Notes under the pieces: model-generated
Databases searched by the model: none
The model's input: the letters and a program-made list of their open reading frames with translations, nothing else
What the model was told of the DNA's origin: nothing
In this document: piece after piece, positions 50,301 through 61,680 of the stretch
How the letters are laid out: every line of letters begins with the position of its first letter
Numbering within the stretch: position 1 is the stretch's first letter
Position numbers and translations under genes: made by a program
NCBI GenBank assembly: GCA_914767715.1
Contig: OU612069.1
Coordinates: forward strand, 5,146,001-5,210,000
Origin: Membranipora membranacea
Taxonomy: Eukaryota > Bryozoa > Gymnolaemata > Cheilostomatida > Membraniporidae
Direction of reading: 5' to 3'
DNA length: 64,000 nucleotides

Positions 50301-52300
50301 GACAAAACACTAGAGTCTAGAAGTTTTGAAATATTACAACATAACACAGTGGAATTGCTGTGCCCCTGTGCCCCTGTGCAATGTAAGAGGGTTGAGATAC
50401 AATGCTTGCATGGTGCTTGAATTTGCTACTCTGTGACAGGGATTTGCGAGATCTGGTTTCTATTATCAGTGCTTATAGTGTTGCTTGATGTGTAAATTTG
50501 CTGTAAGGTTATGATCTGGGCAAGATAATGGAACTCGATGGCCTGAAGTTAGAAGAGGCAAGCTCATAAGACTTGAAAACTTATATTTTAGATATAATAA
50601 AAATTAAGAGTGTTCTGTGATCACATTAACCCCATTCATGTGTAATGAAATGACTTAGGTAAAATAATGAATAAATCAGTCGGTCCCTGTTTTAGAATCC
50701 ACATATTTCTCTGACATGTGGAGGTTTGTAAAATTACTGGTCCTTCAATCAAACCTAGGTACTTTTTATATTCTGCTTTCACAATTAAATATGGGTTCCA
50801 TTTTCATATTAGGAACAATAATCTAAGTCGGCATTCAATACTCATAATCTGATATTATTTCAGGTGATGTCATGTTAGAAGACAAGACGACAGGTTCACA
50901 TGAAATCTTCGGTGTGATATTAATATTGTATGATTGTATTATGCTTAGTGTGAGGCCTCCATACAATTCATTTCTTTTCATCGTTTCAACTTTTGGTAAA
51001 CATAAGAATCCTTTATATGTGCCTGATTCTTTTCAATAGAGGATAAATGTAGCATGTCAGCTGGCATCCAAAGTTTATATGAGAAAACTTGGAATAAATG
51101 TAAAGGAATGCTGCATTAAATGAAGGGAAAATACGATAGAGTGACCCTAAATGATTCATCTACTGGCAACGTCACAACGAGGTCACACAAAAAAATTTGA
51201 CGCTTCTAGCATTTGTAGAAGATAATTTTTTGCCAACATTTCATAATGTTTTATGAAATTCATAATTTTTTACATTCATTTTGTGGATTTAATAGTAATT
51301 AAACCACCAAGCCTGAACAATAACTTTCAATCATTTTTTGATGGTTTTTGCATCAAATTAAAAAAATGTAGGGGGAGATAAAGAGGAAACCATAAAAGTC
51401 ACTGAGAAGCAGAAATAAAATCAAGTTGATAACAAGATGCTGCTGTTTGTTAAGCAATTTTGAAACTCGAAATCCGATCAAAATTGATTGAGTTAGGAAC
51501 ATAAAACCTGAATTGTTGACAGTAAACCAATGATAATATCCTTGCTTACTACACTTTCCAATGACGTTGCGCTGCCTACAATTGAGTACCTCACTTCAGC
51601 TATATGTAGTGTCCTTTCTAGGTTTATAAATTAGTATATCGGTGCAATTGATTATGTTACAAAAATTAATAAAAATTTGTTATCATATTTCAATTAAGGC
51701 GCAATAATCTAGTATCTACCCTAAAATATACAGCCTATAACTTGCTCATGAAATTGGTCACAGCTTGAGAGTGTCACAATACACAAATTAGTAATATTTA
51801 CTTCTGAACTTATCCGTGATAATTTATCATCATTTAGCTGAGGGACAAATAATCATGCCGCTAGATATTTTGTTATCACTCCCACATACAAATCGTCTGC
51901 AAATAAGTGTAGGTATACTCCTAATATTTACCAGTAGGGGATGATCTGATGAAGTCATTGGCCGAACAATCAAGTAGGCCTATTGAGATTTTCAATCTTG
52001 GAATATTTTTCCAGAAAGTATTTATTATTATTATAATTACCTAACTATGGATTTAAATACTTCTTTTTATAAGAATAATACAGAATCTTCAAGTGGGAGA
52101 TGTGGGATGGAAGTCAACAAAAGTATTTTGATATAGAAAAACATGTTATTGTGATGTGGTTAGTAGGGCTTTCGGTTAGAAGATGTGTCTTTGCCCATTT
52201 AAGCCTGCATTACAAGACTAAAATTCATTTTTTCACACACAATTTGTGTGAACTTGATCAGTGCTGTCATAAAAAAAGAATTTACTATGGTATTCATGAG
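50301..52300 (+). repeat. A-P module, copy 7
   Basis: A begins at GATCTGACAAAACACTAGAG. A segment near 51220 is deleted (TTTGTAGAAGATAATTTTTTG), as is one near 52250 (CACAATTTGTGTGAACTTG). Otherwise it follows copy 1. Confidence 0.7.
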
Positions 52301-53535
52301 TCTCCAAACATGTCTGACAAACAACAAAACCGATAAGGTGGTAACAACAGTATTTATTTTGTCTTTTTGTCCTGTGACAGTAACTATTATTTTCTTTTGC
52401 AAATACTTTTGAGAGAGAAACTGCTTTAGTTCATAATATTAAGAAAGTTTAGCGGCACATCTGGCAGTTCAATGATTCAATGAAAATGAATCTGTGTTGA
52501 TAGTTTTAGTCGGTGTTGACTTTTTTATTTTTAAGCACTCACCACCAGGTAAGTGGCTGACAGGATACCCGACCGTCAGCCTTTGTCCATGCGGACACAG
52601 TTGGGGGGACAACCTGTACTGGACCGGTATAGAAGGAAGGTCAACTTGTTTTATTGGACAGACCAACTTTGCTGAAAAGGCATGGGCGGATAGTCAAAAC
52701 GGAATGCCCAACTTCTTCCGCTTGATCCGAAGCTGTTACCAACTGGCCCCTAGTGAAATTAAATTGTTGCTAGCATGGTGCCTAGTTGACATTATGCTGA
52801 GAACAGCTTAAATTAAGAGATTGTATGTGCCAGTTAAAAGTCTTCATCCACAAGAAGAGATGATAGAGCTCGTGTAAAATTTACACAAATTGGGAGCAGT
52901 CAAGTGCTCTAAATAGCAAGATTGCTCCTGTATGATGACTGTAATGACTAAATACTTTAAAACACCACCTGTATTACTGACCCTTATTTGAGCAGACCTA
53001 AATAGACCTAGATGAGCATGCATGCAATGACTGGTTCATTTTCTAGATTGAAATTAAATAACCAATCAAAGCAAGCAAGCACTTTCACATTTACTACATG
53101 GCACTTAGACATACTTTTTGTGCTACACTTGTTTAGACGAAGAGGGGAATAAGTGACAATAGCAGCAGGTACTCCCATTATTATATCATAAGACTGATCA
53201 CTGTAAACATACCTCTATCTCTAGCCAGCATTTGGTGATGCTCAATTCTTTTTGCCATGATTGATATAAGCCAAGATCTTGCCAATGCGACACCCATCGA
53301 ATTAAGTCACAATATATCGAAACAGTCTTTTACGAACCAATCTGATCAAACACCTGTTTTTTTCTTGAATTACTCATTCGAGAACAAACTACTGCAGCCT
53401 GTCTAGCATTCCTGTTTAAGGAGAGCGTGTTGTGAAACTGCATAAAAATGACAAAAGAGGAGGCAATCTTACTCGGAAAATGCTCGTCTTTACTATTTAC
53501 ATGAGAGGTCCGATCGGCCACTGGGATTAAGTAAA
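52301..53535 (+). repeat. X module, copy 5
   Basis: The core is intact and carries a 105-codon open frame (52494-52811, plus) across the GC-rich part. The 2.5-kb homologue is broken, so there is no sign of conserved coding. It ends with the GATCGGCCACTGGGATTA fusion shared with 18.7 kb, followed by a second piece. Confidence 0.7.
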
Positions 53536-54470
53536 AAATTGTTTTTGTTACGTCCTCTCAAGCAAAGTTTTATTTGTTTTACTCTTTCACTTGAGCTTTT
53601 AAGCAGGAAATCTGAGAGTTGCCACATCTTTGCGTCTTGATCTTGAATATCTTTCACAGAACAAGAAGTTCCTTATCCATAAAAAATAAGCTATAATCAA
53701 TAAATTGGCCTGTGCCATAAACAGAAGTCAAATTTATCCCTGTTGTCAGGGGAACACCATGGCTACTGGGATTTAATAAAAAATTGAAAAACAATAAATC
53801 TATTACATAATAGGTGCTCAATTAGTCTGTGTCCCAATCTCTTACAACTCAGATGTTTCTGTCCAGTGACCAGCAATGCATTATAAGTAACACCAAACAA
53901 TACTTAATAACTCTGTCAAGGTATGTAGGCCAATTGCGATACATTACAATTCATTTAATATATGTGTTGTACCCAGTCATTACGAAGTGCAGTGAAGTGA
54001 AAAAGTTATGTTTGTCATCTAACATGTCAGCTCTTTGTTGTTAGATCTCAACCAAATTTTGAATGCAGTACATGCTTGGCACTGAAAATTTTAACTCTCA
54101 ATAATAAAAGAAAATATGACTCTGTATACAGAAGCTTACTGTATCAGCGGAATGATTACTGGAAATAAGCGAAGGCTCTCAAAAATTATTGATCCTACTA
54201 ATCTGTGACTTTCCCTTGTACAGAGACAGCTGGAGCTTGATAGCTGTATCATCACATCACATGCAGCAGTGTTTCTAAGATCAATTAGTCATTGATATAC
54301 AGGCAGCTGAATAGAGTGCTATATTGTGTATTTAAGGCTGATTGTATGATGAGATAGATCTTGAGGAAAGACTTCCTGAGAAATTTAACCGCCTTTTCTT
54401 ACAATTTGTGCCCATTTTCTACCCTAACAGGTATTTTTGCAATTAATCCTTATTAATATATGTTTTAATG
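53536..54470 (+). repeat. Y module, copy 5 (two-source mosaic)
   Basis: About 53541-53810 is almost identical to 38.42-38.69 kb. About 53821-54450 is almost identical to 18.77-19.40 kb. A GGGATT(T/A)A(A/G)TAAAAAATTG stretch occurs at both edges of the first piece and probably guided the exchange. Confidence 0.7.
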
Positions 54471-55340
54471 GGCTTCGTGAAATATTAAGAGAATGAAAAC
54501 GGAATTAACATGGGATCACTGGTTGCCAAGAAATTCACATGTAAAGTTGGTTCATGCGAAAGTTTACAAGATCACTTTGTAGTGAAAGTAAGCCAACGAC
54601 TAACTGAGTACCAAATTGTGAGTTTGTTATTTGCAACAGGGCCAACAGATACCAAGTGTCACTACAGCTGCTACCTCTACAAGTTCAATGAAAATTTAAC
54701 TCGACTTGATTTTTTTCAGGCATGACCTCATCTTGGACGACAACTGTAATGTAAAATGATAAGTTATTCTTTTTTTTCAGTTATCGCTTTTGTTGTGACA
54801 GCTCATGCTCGCTTAATTAATTTTTGATTGTTTGATTTGTTTGATAATTTTCTAATCAAGTTTTACCTAAAACACGCCTCCTAGACCCAGTAAATTTATT
54901 GATTTGTAAGGCCCCGTTGGAGGGGAGGGGGGGGGGCTTACAGCGCCTGTGTCAAATCAAAAAAACTTTATCTCTTTAACCCAAGAATTTATTTGGTGTT
55001 CCACTGCGCTGCACAGGATAGTCAGTGACGAAAGGATCACATCTGAAAACTAAAAATCCACATCAACATTATAAATGATTTAGATTTAGATATGTATATA
55101 ATCTTAGCAATCTTAGATGTTGTGCCCATTTCTTATTTTCTTAAAAATTAGTAATTTATAGATCATTGAACTGATGAAGTTCTAAGTTGAGTTTGTTGGA
55201 AAGGATGTCAAATAACATAATTTAAGTAAAAAAAGTTTTCGTACTTGATAGTAATTGGCTACCTTTTAGTAATTGCTACGGGAAAATACATCCTAGTCAT
55301 CGCACTTTTGAACTTAGTTTAACTAAATGGTATTGTAAAT
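54471..55340 (+). repeat. Z module, copy 3
   Basis: It carries the only uninterrupted version of the Z relic frame (see 54510-54725). The G-run near 54915-54937 is longer than in copies 1 and 2. Confidence 0.65.
54510..54725 (+). other. 71-codon open frame, unrecognised (probable relic)
   Basis: It reads MGSLVAKKFTCKVGSCESLQ early and ATGPTDTKCHYSCY later, with five cysteines. Homologous frames at about 4128-4258 and 19472-19560 contain stops. A fragment near 59540 keeps the TKCHYSCYP part. Replacements between copies are mostly nonsynonymous, so there is no evidence that it is under selection now. It may descend from a real protein segment. No family is recognised. Confidence 0.2.
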
Positions 55341-56115
55341 CTCAGATTATCTCAATCTTTACCTGAAAGTGATGACGCAATGGAGTCATTTGCCAAATAA
55401 TCAAGTTATTGATGTTCCTAAACTGGTTTGGCAGATCAAGCAATATTTATCAAGCTGGTCTACCTTGCCATACAGATCCGCATCAACCCTTCTTGCACTA
55501 ATTAACAACAGTCCAAAGCTGTGAATATCATCCAAAAACTCTACTGATTTGATGACTGCTGGCCTGATTCATACCTCGGGTGTATTGCTATGTAGGCGAA
55601 TTGAGATTTTCAACCCAAGAATATTTCTTGCCAAAGTAATTGTTATTATTATAATTACCAAACTATAGATTCACTTAGTTGTTCTTATAAATACATGATT
55701 TTCAAGTGGGAGATGTGGAATGAAGGTCATCACAAATATTTTTCTGAATGAACATCAAAAATTTATTATTGTAATACAATTATGGTTATTAAAGTGCTGT
55801 ACAACTATCGGTTAGAAACTGTGACGTTTGCTTATTTAAGCCTGCATGAAAAGAATAAGTACCATTTTTAACAGCATTTTAAGAGCGTTTGAATTTGTAA
55901 GAACAGAATTCCTAATTTGGCAATACGTGGACGTAGACTTCTGATACAGATAGTAGTTTGAACTTGATCTGTGCTGCCAAAAATCACTTATTATTTTTAT
56001 GATTTATTATGATATTCATTTTTTATTTGAGCCAATTGTTACATATAAAATGAAATTATTTTCAGTTACATAGACTATGAGCCAGCCTGCAAGCATGTCC
56101 GACAATCAACAAAAC
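55341..56115 (+). repeat. D module, copy 5
   Basis: The 46-codon frame is open and can be extended upstream to an ATG (MTQWSHLPNN, near 55371). Several differences from copy 3 are synonymous, but too few to show selection. Confidence 0.6.
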
Positions 56116-56940
56116 TAATCAGGTGGTAGCGACTGTGACAATAATTAATAATTAATTAATAATTTGTTTGCAGTATATACTTTTGAGAATTATACTGCTT
56201 TAGTTCATCAGATTAAGAAAGTGATGCCTCATGTCTGACTGTGCATTGATACAATGGTAAATCGTTGATTTTCATATTTAAACACCCACCAGAGGTGTGC
56301 GGCTGATGGGATTCCAAACTGTCCAAATGTGTCCTTTGCCCATCTGTTGTACACATTTGACGGGACAACCTGTACTGAAAAGGCATAAGCAGATGGAAAA
56401 TTTGTTTTAATGGACAGTTTTAGCTGGAGTGACAGAGCAAATTGAATGGCCAATTTTTCTTCAGGTCAATGACCTCCTCCCACTTGCTCTAAATGAAATT
56501 ACATTTGCGCCAATGTGTTTTTGGACTGATCAATTTAACAAGCCACCTGGGAAAGAATCAAGTGTTGGGTTAAACCACGGATTGCCTACATTTTTTATAG
56601 AAACAGAGGGGCAAAAAAACATGGTATACCACCTGTATTATTGAGCCTCGTCGGAACAGACCTAAATAGACCTAGATGAACATGCATGCAATGGCTGGTT
56701 CATGCCACAAAGTTAAAATCAAAAAACGCTCAATTCATCCTTATATTAACAAATATATATATATATTAACTAATGTGGCACTTATATGTACTCCTTGTGA
56801 CACGCCTATTAAGAAGGGGAATGAGTGGGGGAATGACTGACAAAACAGCAGACTGATCAGTTTGAACATTGCTCCATCTCTAGCCCACATTGTGTGAAAC
56901 TAATTTCTTTTTGCGATCATTGATTTAAGTTTTATATATT
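56116..56940 (+). repeat. C' module, copy 5
   Basis: It is of the 21.2-kb subtype. It contains a short (AT)n stretch near 56756 and a duplicated GGGGAATGAGTG near 56817, and joins L near 56940. Confidence 0.65.
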
Positions 56941-57424
56941 GTTATGTTGTTGATATCGAATCGTAATATAATTGCATATGTATGTGCTTTCATTTTCCTT
57001 GCGCCTAATTAAATCGATGATGCACCGTCTAAATTATTTGCACTTAAAACCGGAGTTCCCAACTTTAAGTTCTCCTCAAAGGAGAGTTAGTGTAATGGGG
57101 CCAGACCAATGGTGTCCTGAACTCTTTTAGCGCCGCTGTGGGGAAGCGCATCTCGCTTACTCAAAGGTACTACTGTTGCAAGCATCTGACTCACATGTTT
57201 GTTTCAGATATTCATAGGTATTTCTAGTAATGCAATTTACGTGATTCAGATGTGAAACTCAATCTATAATTGCTGACTAAAAATATAAACTTAATATGTA
57301 AATATAAATGCTCAATTAAACTTGTTTTCTAGTGATGCATGTTATGCGACTCAATTTATCAATCCGTAGTGATATTTCACTCCATCCATACAAAATGTGG
57401 AATATTCACTAGCTTTAGCTTCTG

Positions 57425-57715
57425 ACTGGTATAATTGTGATGCATTGATACTCGATGCATCAAAGACAGATATTATGACAGTCTCCTATTTTGATTGTGA
57501 GTTGATTTTCTTTAACTAATTTTTCAGGGCATGTTGTCCTCAAACATTCTGACAAATTTAAATATTTAGAAATAATTTTATATGAGTTTTAAATCCCTAT
57601 GAGATCAATGAGATTAAACAAAACCTAACTCAGTCATAGCAAACTTTAAGAGAAATCACCATGTTCAGAGGAAACAAACTAATAAGTCTAATAAGTCTGA
57701 TATACTACTGTTGCA
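57425..57715 (+). pseudogene. RT relic beside LRR exon 6
   Basis: It has ASKTDIMT, then HSDKFKYL and a small deletion (TTTTATATGAGTTTTAAATC) before the IKQNLTQS-like part. No catalytic core is present. Confidence 0.65.
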
Positions 57716-57729
57716 AGCATCTGACTCAC

Positions 57730-57870
57730 CTGTCTGGAAGGCCAGTTAATCCACAGTTAGCCACATCTATAATCTTCAATGATTGAATTTGCCCCAATCC
57801 TGCAGGTAACTTCTGTAGGCCCTGATTCCGGCTAACCCATAACGACTCCAGTCCTGGCAGTGTGCAGATG
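57730..57870 (-). CDS. LRR exon 6 (two leucine-rich repeats)
   Basis: Donor GTGAGT is at 57724-57729 and acceptor CCACAG at 57871-57876. Residues begin ICTLPGLESLWVSRNQGLQ and end IIDVANCGLTGLPD. W and R on the concave face are unique to this exon. If the six belong to one gene, this is the most 5' of them. The next lower exon would be 11.9 kb downstream in the transcript. It is open and in standard phase. Confidence 0.87.
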
Positions 57871-57989
57871 CTGTGGAGGAGAAACAATGTAATGATAAAA
57901 TACCATGCAATACTGCTTGTCAGTTGATGAAGGAAACACAATTGAGCAACGCATTCAATTTATAGGAGAAAATTTCAGATTGATCAATT

Positions 57990-58480
57990 ACCCATGTAAG
58001 ATGCAACTATCAGATATAGATAAATGTATGAATTTTGAATCCCATGTCAACAGATTAAATGAAACCTATCCCGATCATAGCAAACTTTGAGAGAAAATGT
58101 AAGTTTTTGAATAAAACCTTAGCTACAGTTGTGTACACAGGGTAAATAAAACCAAAGATTGAATTTAACTTTATCGCTCTAATTAATATATCTAAAAGAG
58201 TCCTAAGAGTCGATATCAGATGTTTAAACTTCATAAATCTAAATTGACATAAACGTAGACAAGGCAAAAGCATAACAATTTCATCATCAAGCGGTACCAT
58301 TATTTATACCTTTTTACAGTTTTCAAACTGAATTGAATTGGTCTAACTAGTGAACTTTGGTGCCAAATTATTTAATGACTTGCCTCTGACCATTAAGCTG
58401 TGCTTTGATCTCAAATTGTTTAAGTTAGACGTCATAAGCCCCCTTTTTTGTGCAGATTTATAAAACTTTCCTACTTCATA
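57990..58480 (+). pseudogene. RT C-terminal relic after LRR exon 6
   Basis: It reads MNFESHVN, then LIALINISKRVLRVDS-like sequence and NFGAKLFNDLPLTIKLC (about 58344-58394). The following P-E-L is changed to FDL. Confidence 0.7.
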
Positions 58481-58850
58481 ATACTTGTATTTTTATTCTT
58501 CTTCTATTAAAAATTTCAGCTTTAATCTCTGTATTTTTTGTTTTGGTTTTCCTAGTAGTTCAAACACACTTTCATTCTTGATTCTTTTAAAAGAAATCCT
58601 TGGTACCCGGGTTATAGACCATATTCCATTGACTTATTTATACTACCAGATTGAATATAGAATATATATAAGTGATTACGTGAGCATTGTTTTAATTAAG
58701 GTTGTAACCCTGTTGATTCATATTACTTGCCACAGGTTTCCAGATTATATATTAAGAAGTTAGAAGATATCCATAGGTTGGTTGTCCCAAATGCCAATAA
58801 TACTGATAAACCTATGGCATAAAATGACTAAATTAAAGATACAGGTGCGA

Positions 58851-59440
58851 TACATCCGATGTATGTACTGAGAGTTTGTTGAATTTTTTCAGTCAATTAT
58901 TGCTCGGTATTGCCTCCTTATTAATAAAGGTTATCTTAACAATAAGAAATTTATTGATGCATGATTAAGCATCAAACTCGACCTGCTACCTAATCATAAT
59001 TATGCTTGGATCATGTGAAACCTTACTGATTGATAGACAAAGATACGGAGCAATGTGTTTTTGATAACCTGGCATTGGACAAATCTTACAATACCGACAT
59101 CTTTTTTGTTGATAACAGAAATAAGTCTCAAGTTTGTCTAGCGTGAGGAAAAAAACAGAAAGTTTGCGCAATAAAATTTATGCCTTGTTTCCACGGCGTT
59201 TCAAAAACTGAGTTCATTCGTTCTTTTCTTTGCTCACTTATCTAATAGACTCAGTGCTTAGCAAATTTTCCCCATTTTTTTAGCCTTTTAGGTTGTGCAC
59301 TTACAAATTATGTCCCCAGACGAACAAATAATGGTTTAAAAGGGTGATCTTCCAAAGTTGCTAAAAAATTCATTCGATCGGTTCCTAACATTTACGAATC
59401 ATAGCATAAAAGCATAATAGCAACTGCTAACATTGATCAC
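58851..59440. other. sequence without copies in the window
   Basis: No match to the modules is visible. TTGATGC...GCATCAA is a small inverted repeat near 58953-58976. No gene or RNA is recognised. Confidence 0.5.
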
Positions 59441-60270
59441 TCACAGGTGCTATTGTGAAACGTTATATCCTTTCCATCCAAAAGGACAGGACAATGATTA
59501 ACTGTGTACTAAATTGTGTGTTAGTTACTTGCAACAAGGCCAACTGATACCAAATGTCACTACAGCTGCTATCCCTAAAAATTCAATAAAAATAAAACTC
59601 TGATTTTTTCTCAAGCATGACCTCATCTTGGCCAACAACTGAATTGTAAAATGATAAGTTATTCATTTTTTTCAGTTATCAGCTCATGCCCGCCAAATTA
59701 ATTGTTGATTGTTTTATTCGTTTGATAATTTCCTAATCAAGTTTTACCCAAAACACGCCTCCAAGACCCAGTTAATTTATTAATTTGTAAGGCCTTACAT
59801 TGTTCTCTGAGCTTTGGGGCCCAGGGCTCCGTCCTTAAAACCGTTGGAGGGGAGGAAGGGGGGGGGGGCTTACAGCATCTCTGTCAAACCAGCAAGCTTT
59901 ATCTCTCTAACCCAAGAGTTTATTTGGTGTTCCACTGCGCTGCACAGGATAGTCAATGATGACAGGATCACATCTGAAAGCTAGAAATCCCCCCTGATTA
60001 GGAAGCCCTAACCTGAGCAATCCTGATTATCAAAATAAACCATATTTTAAATTATTTAAGGAGATATGTTTACTATCTTTGCAATCTTAGAAGTTGTGCT
60101 CATTTCCTATTTTCCTACAAATTAGTAATTGATTGATCATTGAACTGAGGAAGTTCTAACTTGAGTTCTTTGTAGAAAAGGATGTCAAATAACTCTATTT
60201 TAGTAAACAAGTTTTCGTATTTGATAGTATTCGGCTACATTTTAGTTATTGCTACGGGATAATGCACCCT
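59441..60270 (+). repeat. Z module, copy 4 (most diverged)
   Basis: It contains GCCAACTGATACCAAATG near 59538, a long G-run near 59852-59871 and CCACTGCGCTGCACAGG near 59932. An extra segment with GGGGCCCAGGGCTCCG near 59816 is absent from other copies. Confidence 0.65.
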
Positions 60271-60800
60271 AAGGATCGTACTTTTTAATCTAATATAACT
60301 TGATGATATTGGAAATCTCATATTATGTCAATATTTACCAGGAAGGGATAACGTGGTTGTGTCGTTTGCCCAATAATCAAGTTATTGATTTTCCTAAATT
60401 GGTTTGGTTGATCGAACAAAGTTTATCAAGCTGGCCTACATTGCCATACAGAGCAGCACCAACCATTATTGTACTAATTAACAACGGTCAATGGTTGTGA
60501 ACATCATCCTGAAACTCTATTGATTTGATGACTGCAGGCCTGATTCATACCTGGGGTGCATGGCTATGTAGGCCTATTGAGATTTTCAATCCAAGAATAT
60601 TTATGTCCTAAGTAATTCTTATCATTATAAATACAAAATAATGGATTAGTTGTTTTTATAAATACAGAATTTTCAAGTGAGAGATGTGGAGTGGAAGTCA
60701 ACACAAATTCCTGAATTGATATCAAAAATGATATTATTGTGCTTTGGTTAATAGAGTACTGTACGGCTTTCGGTTAGAAAATGTTTCGTTTCCTTATTTA
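60271..60800 (+). repeat. D module, copy 6
   Basis: The 46-codon frame is part of a 66-codon open frame (60300-60500) ending at the shared stop, with many replacements (VPKLVWQIKQ to FPKLVWLIEQ). It is cut off near 60800, where an RT relic begins. Confidence 0.6.
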
Positions 60801-61300
60801 TTATGACTGGTATTATTGTAATAAATTGATACCCGATGTATAAAATACAGATGTTTCCAATTTCAATAGCACAAATTGTCCCAAATCAAATTTTTAGGGT
60901 AAGTAATTCAATTAGTCAGACAGATTAATTCATTTAGGACTAATTTTAGATAAAAACCCATATCAACGAGATTACACGAAAACTATACCTAATCAAATCA
61001 AATTTTGAGAGACATTGTAAGGTTCTGAATAAAACCTTAGCTGCAGTCTGATAGACACAGTTAACAAGACCAAACATTGAATATTTTGCTCCATTACTTC
61101 ATTGCTTTAATGAATATTATTGAAAAAGAGTTGATAACCGAAGTTTAGAAATCATAAATCTATATTGCCCAAAATTTGAGAAAAGGCGAAAAAAATCACC
61201 AAAGGGTCTTATCATTTATTCTTTTGACATTTTTTCAACTGAAAACGGATCGGTCTCAATTATTGATGACAGTTTTATGACTGTAAACTTAGAAAGACGT
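60801..61300 (+). pseudogene. RT relic that is continuous, with no LRR exon
   Basis: It includes RLIHLGLILDKNPYQR (about 60925-60972), IKPXLQS and NRSLEIINLYCP-like sequence. Here the old RT runs through without an LRR exon between the two parts. It is more diverged than the exon-flanking copies. Confidence 0.65.
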
Positions 61301-61680
61301 ATTATAGGACTTGGTAAAAGTGAGGGATTTGATGCTATCTGAAGACAAATACAGGTTCTCCCTTATGAATTTTGGTGCTGGTATCAGGATTATATTTTAC
61401 ATCGTCAGAAGATATCCATAGTGTGGTCATGCTGGTTGTCTAAATGCCAAAAATACTGATAAGACTAAGGCAGGAAGTAATTAAATTAAAAATTATTGTC
61501 CGTTCCCAAAGACCTCTGGAAATTGAAAATGCATCTTTTATACAGCATATCATCAAAATTCTGCTGTGGCTGGCTGGTGGCTTTAATTTCGGGTGCCTTT
61601 GTTGTTTGGTACTTAGCTTTCTGTTAGTGTTTGCTGTATTCACCTGTGATTTGATACAGGGATTGTGAAACTATCTAAGA
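61301..61680 (+). repeat. diverged A segment
   Basis: CTAAATGCCAAAAATACTGATAAGAC (about 61439) and the GGCTGGTGGCTTTAATTTCG stretch match the A segment at 1-200 with many changes. An open frame at 61444-61668 has a hydrophobic stretch but no homologous frame in other A copies. Confidence 0.6.

Larger units (their letters stand above)
56941..58850 (+). repeat. L module, copy 5
   Basis: Full order: orphan donor flank (ACTCAC 57189-57194), RT relic, LRR exon 6, second RT relic, TTTTGGTTTTCCTAG tail and the ATATATAAGTGATTACGTGAG link to a short A fragment at about 58770-58845. It is the most complete L together with copy 2. Confidence 0.75.

Noticed and set aside
52494-52811. 105-codon plus-strand frame across an X core
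   Set aside because: The 2.5-kb X homologue is broken by stops and shifts, and parts of the frame are kept elsewhere only where the DNA is nearly identical.
7441-57870. LRR exons as bacterial-type or single-exon LRR genes with the ATG upstream of each
   Set aside because: The frames that run upstream to an ATG cross a CCACAG acceptor and a pyrimidine-rich tract, and the upstream residues lack the LRR pattern. In exons 1 and 4 the LRR frame has no ATG-initiated open frame at all. Internal spliced exons explain all six.
61444-61668. 74-codon frame with a hydrophobic stretch
   Set aside because: It lies in a diverged A segment. Other A copies have no equivalent frame.
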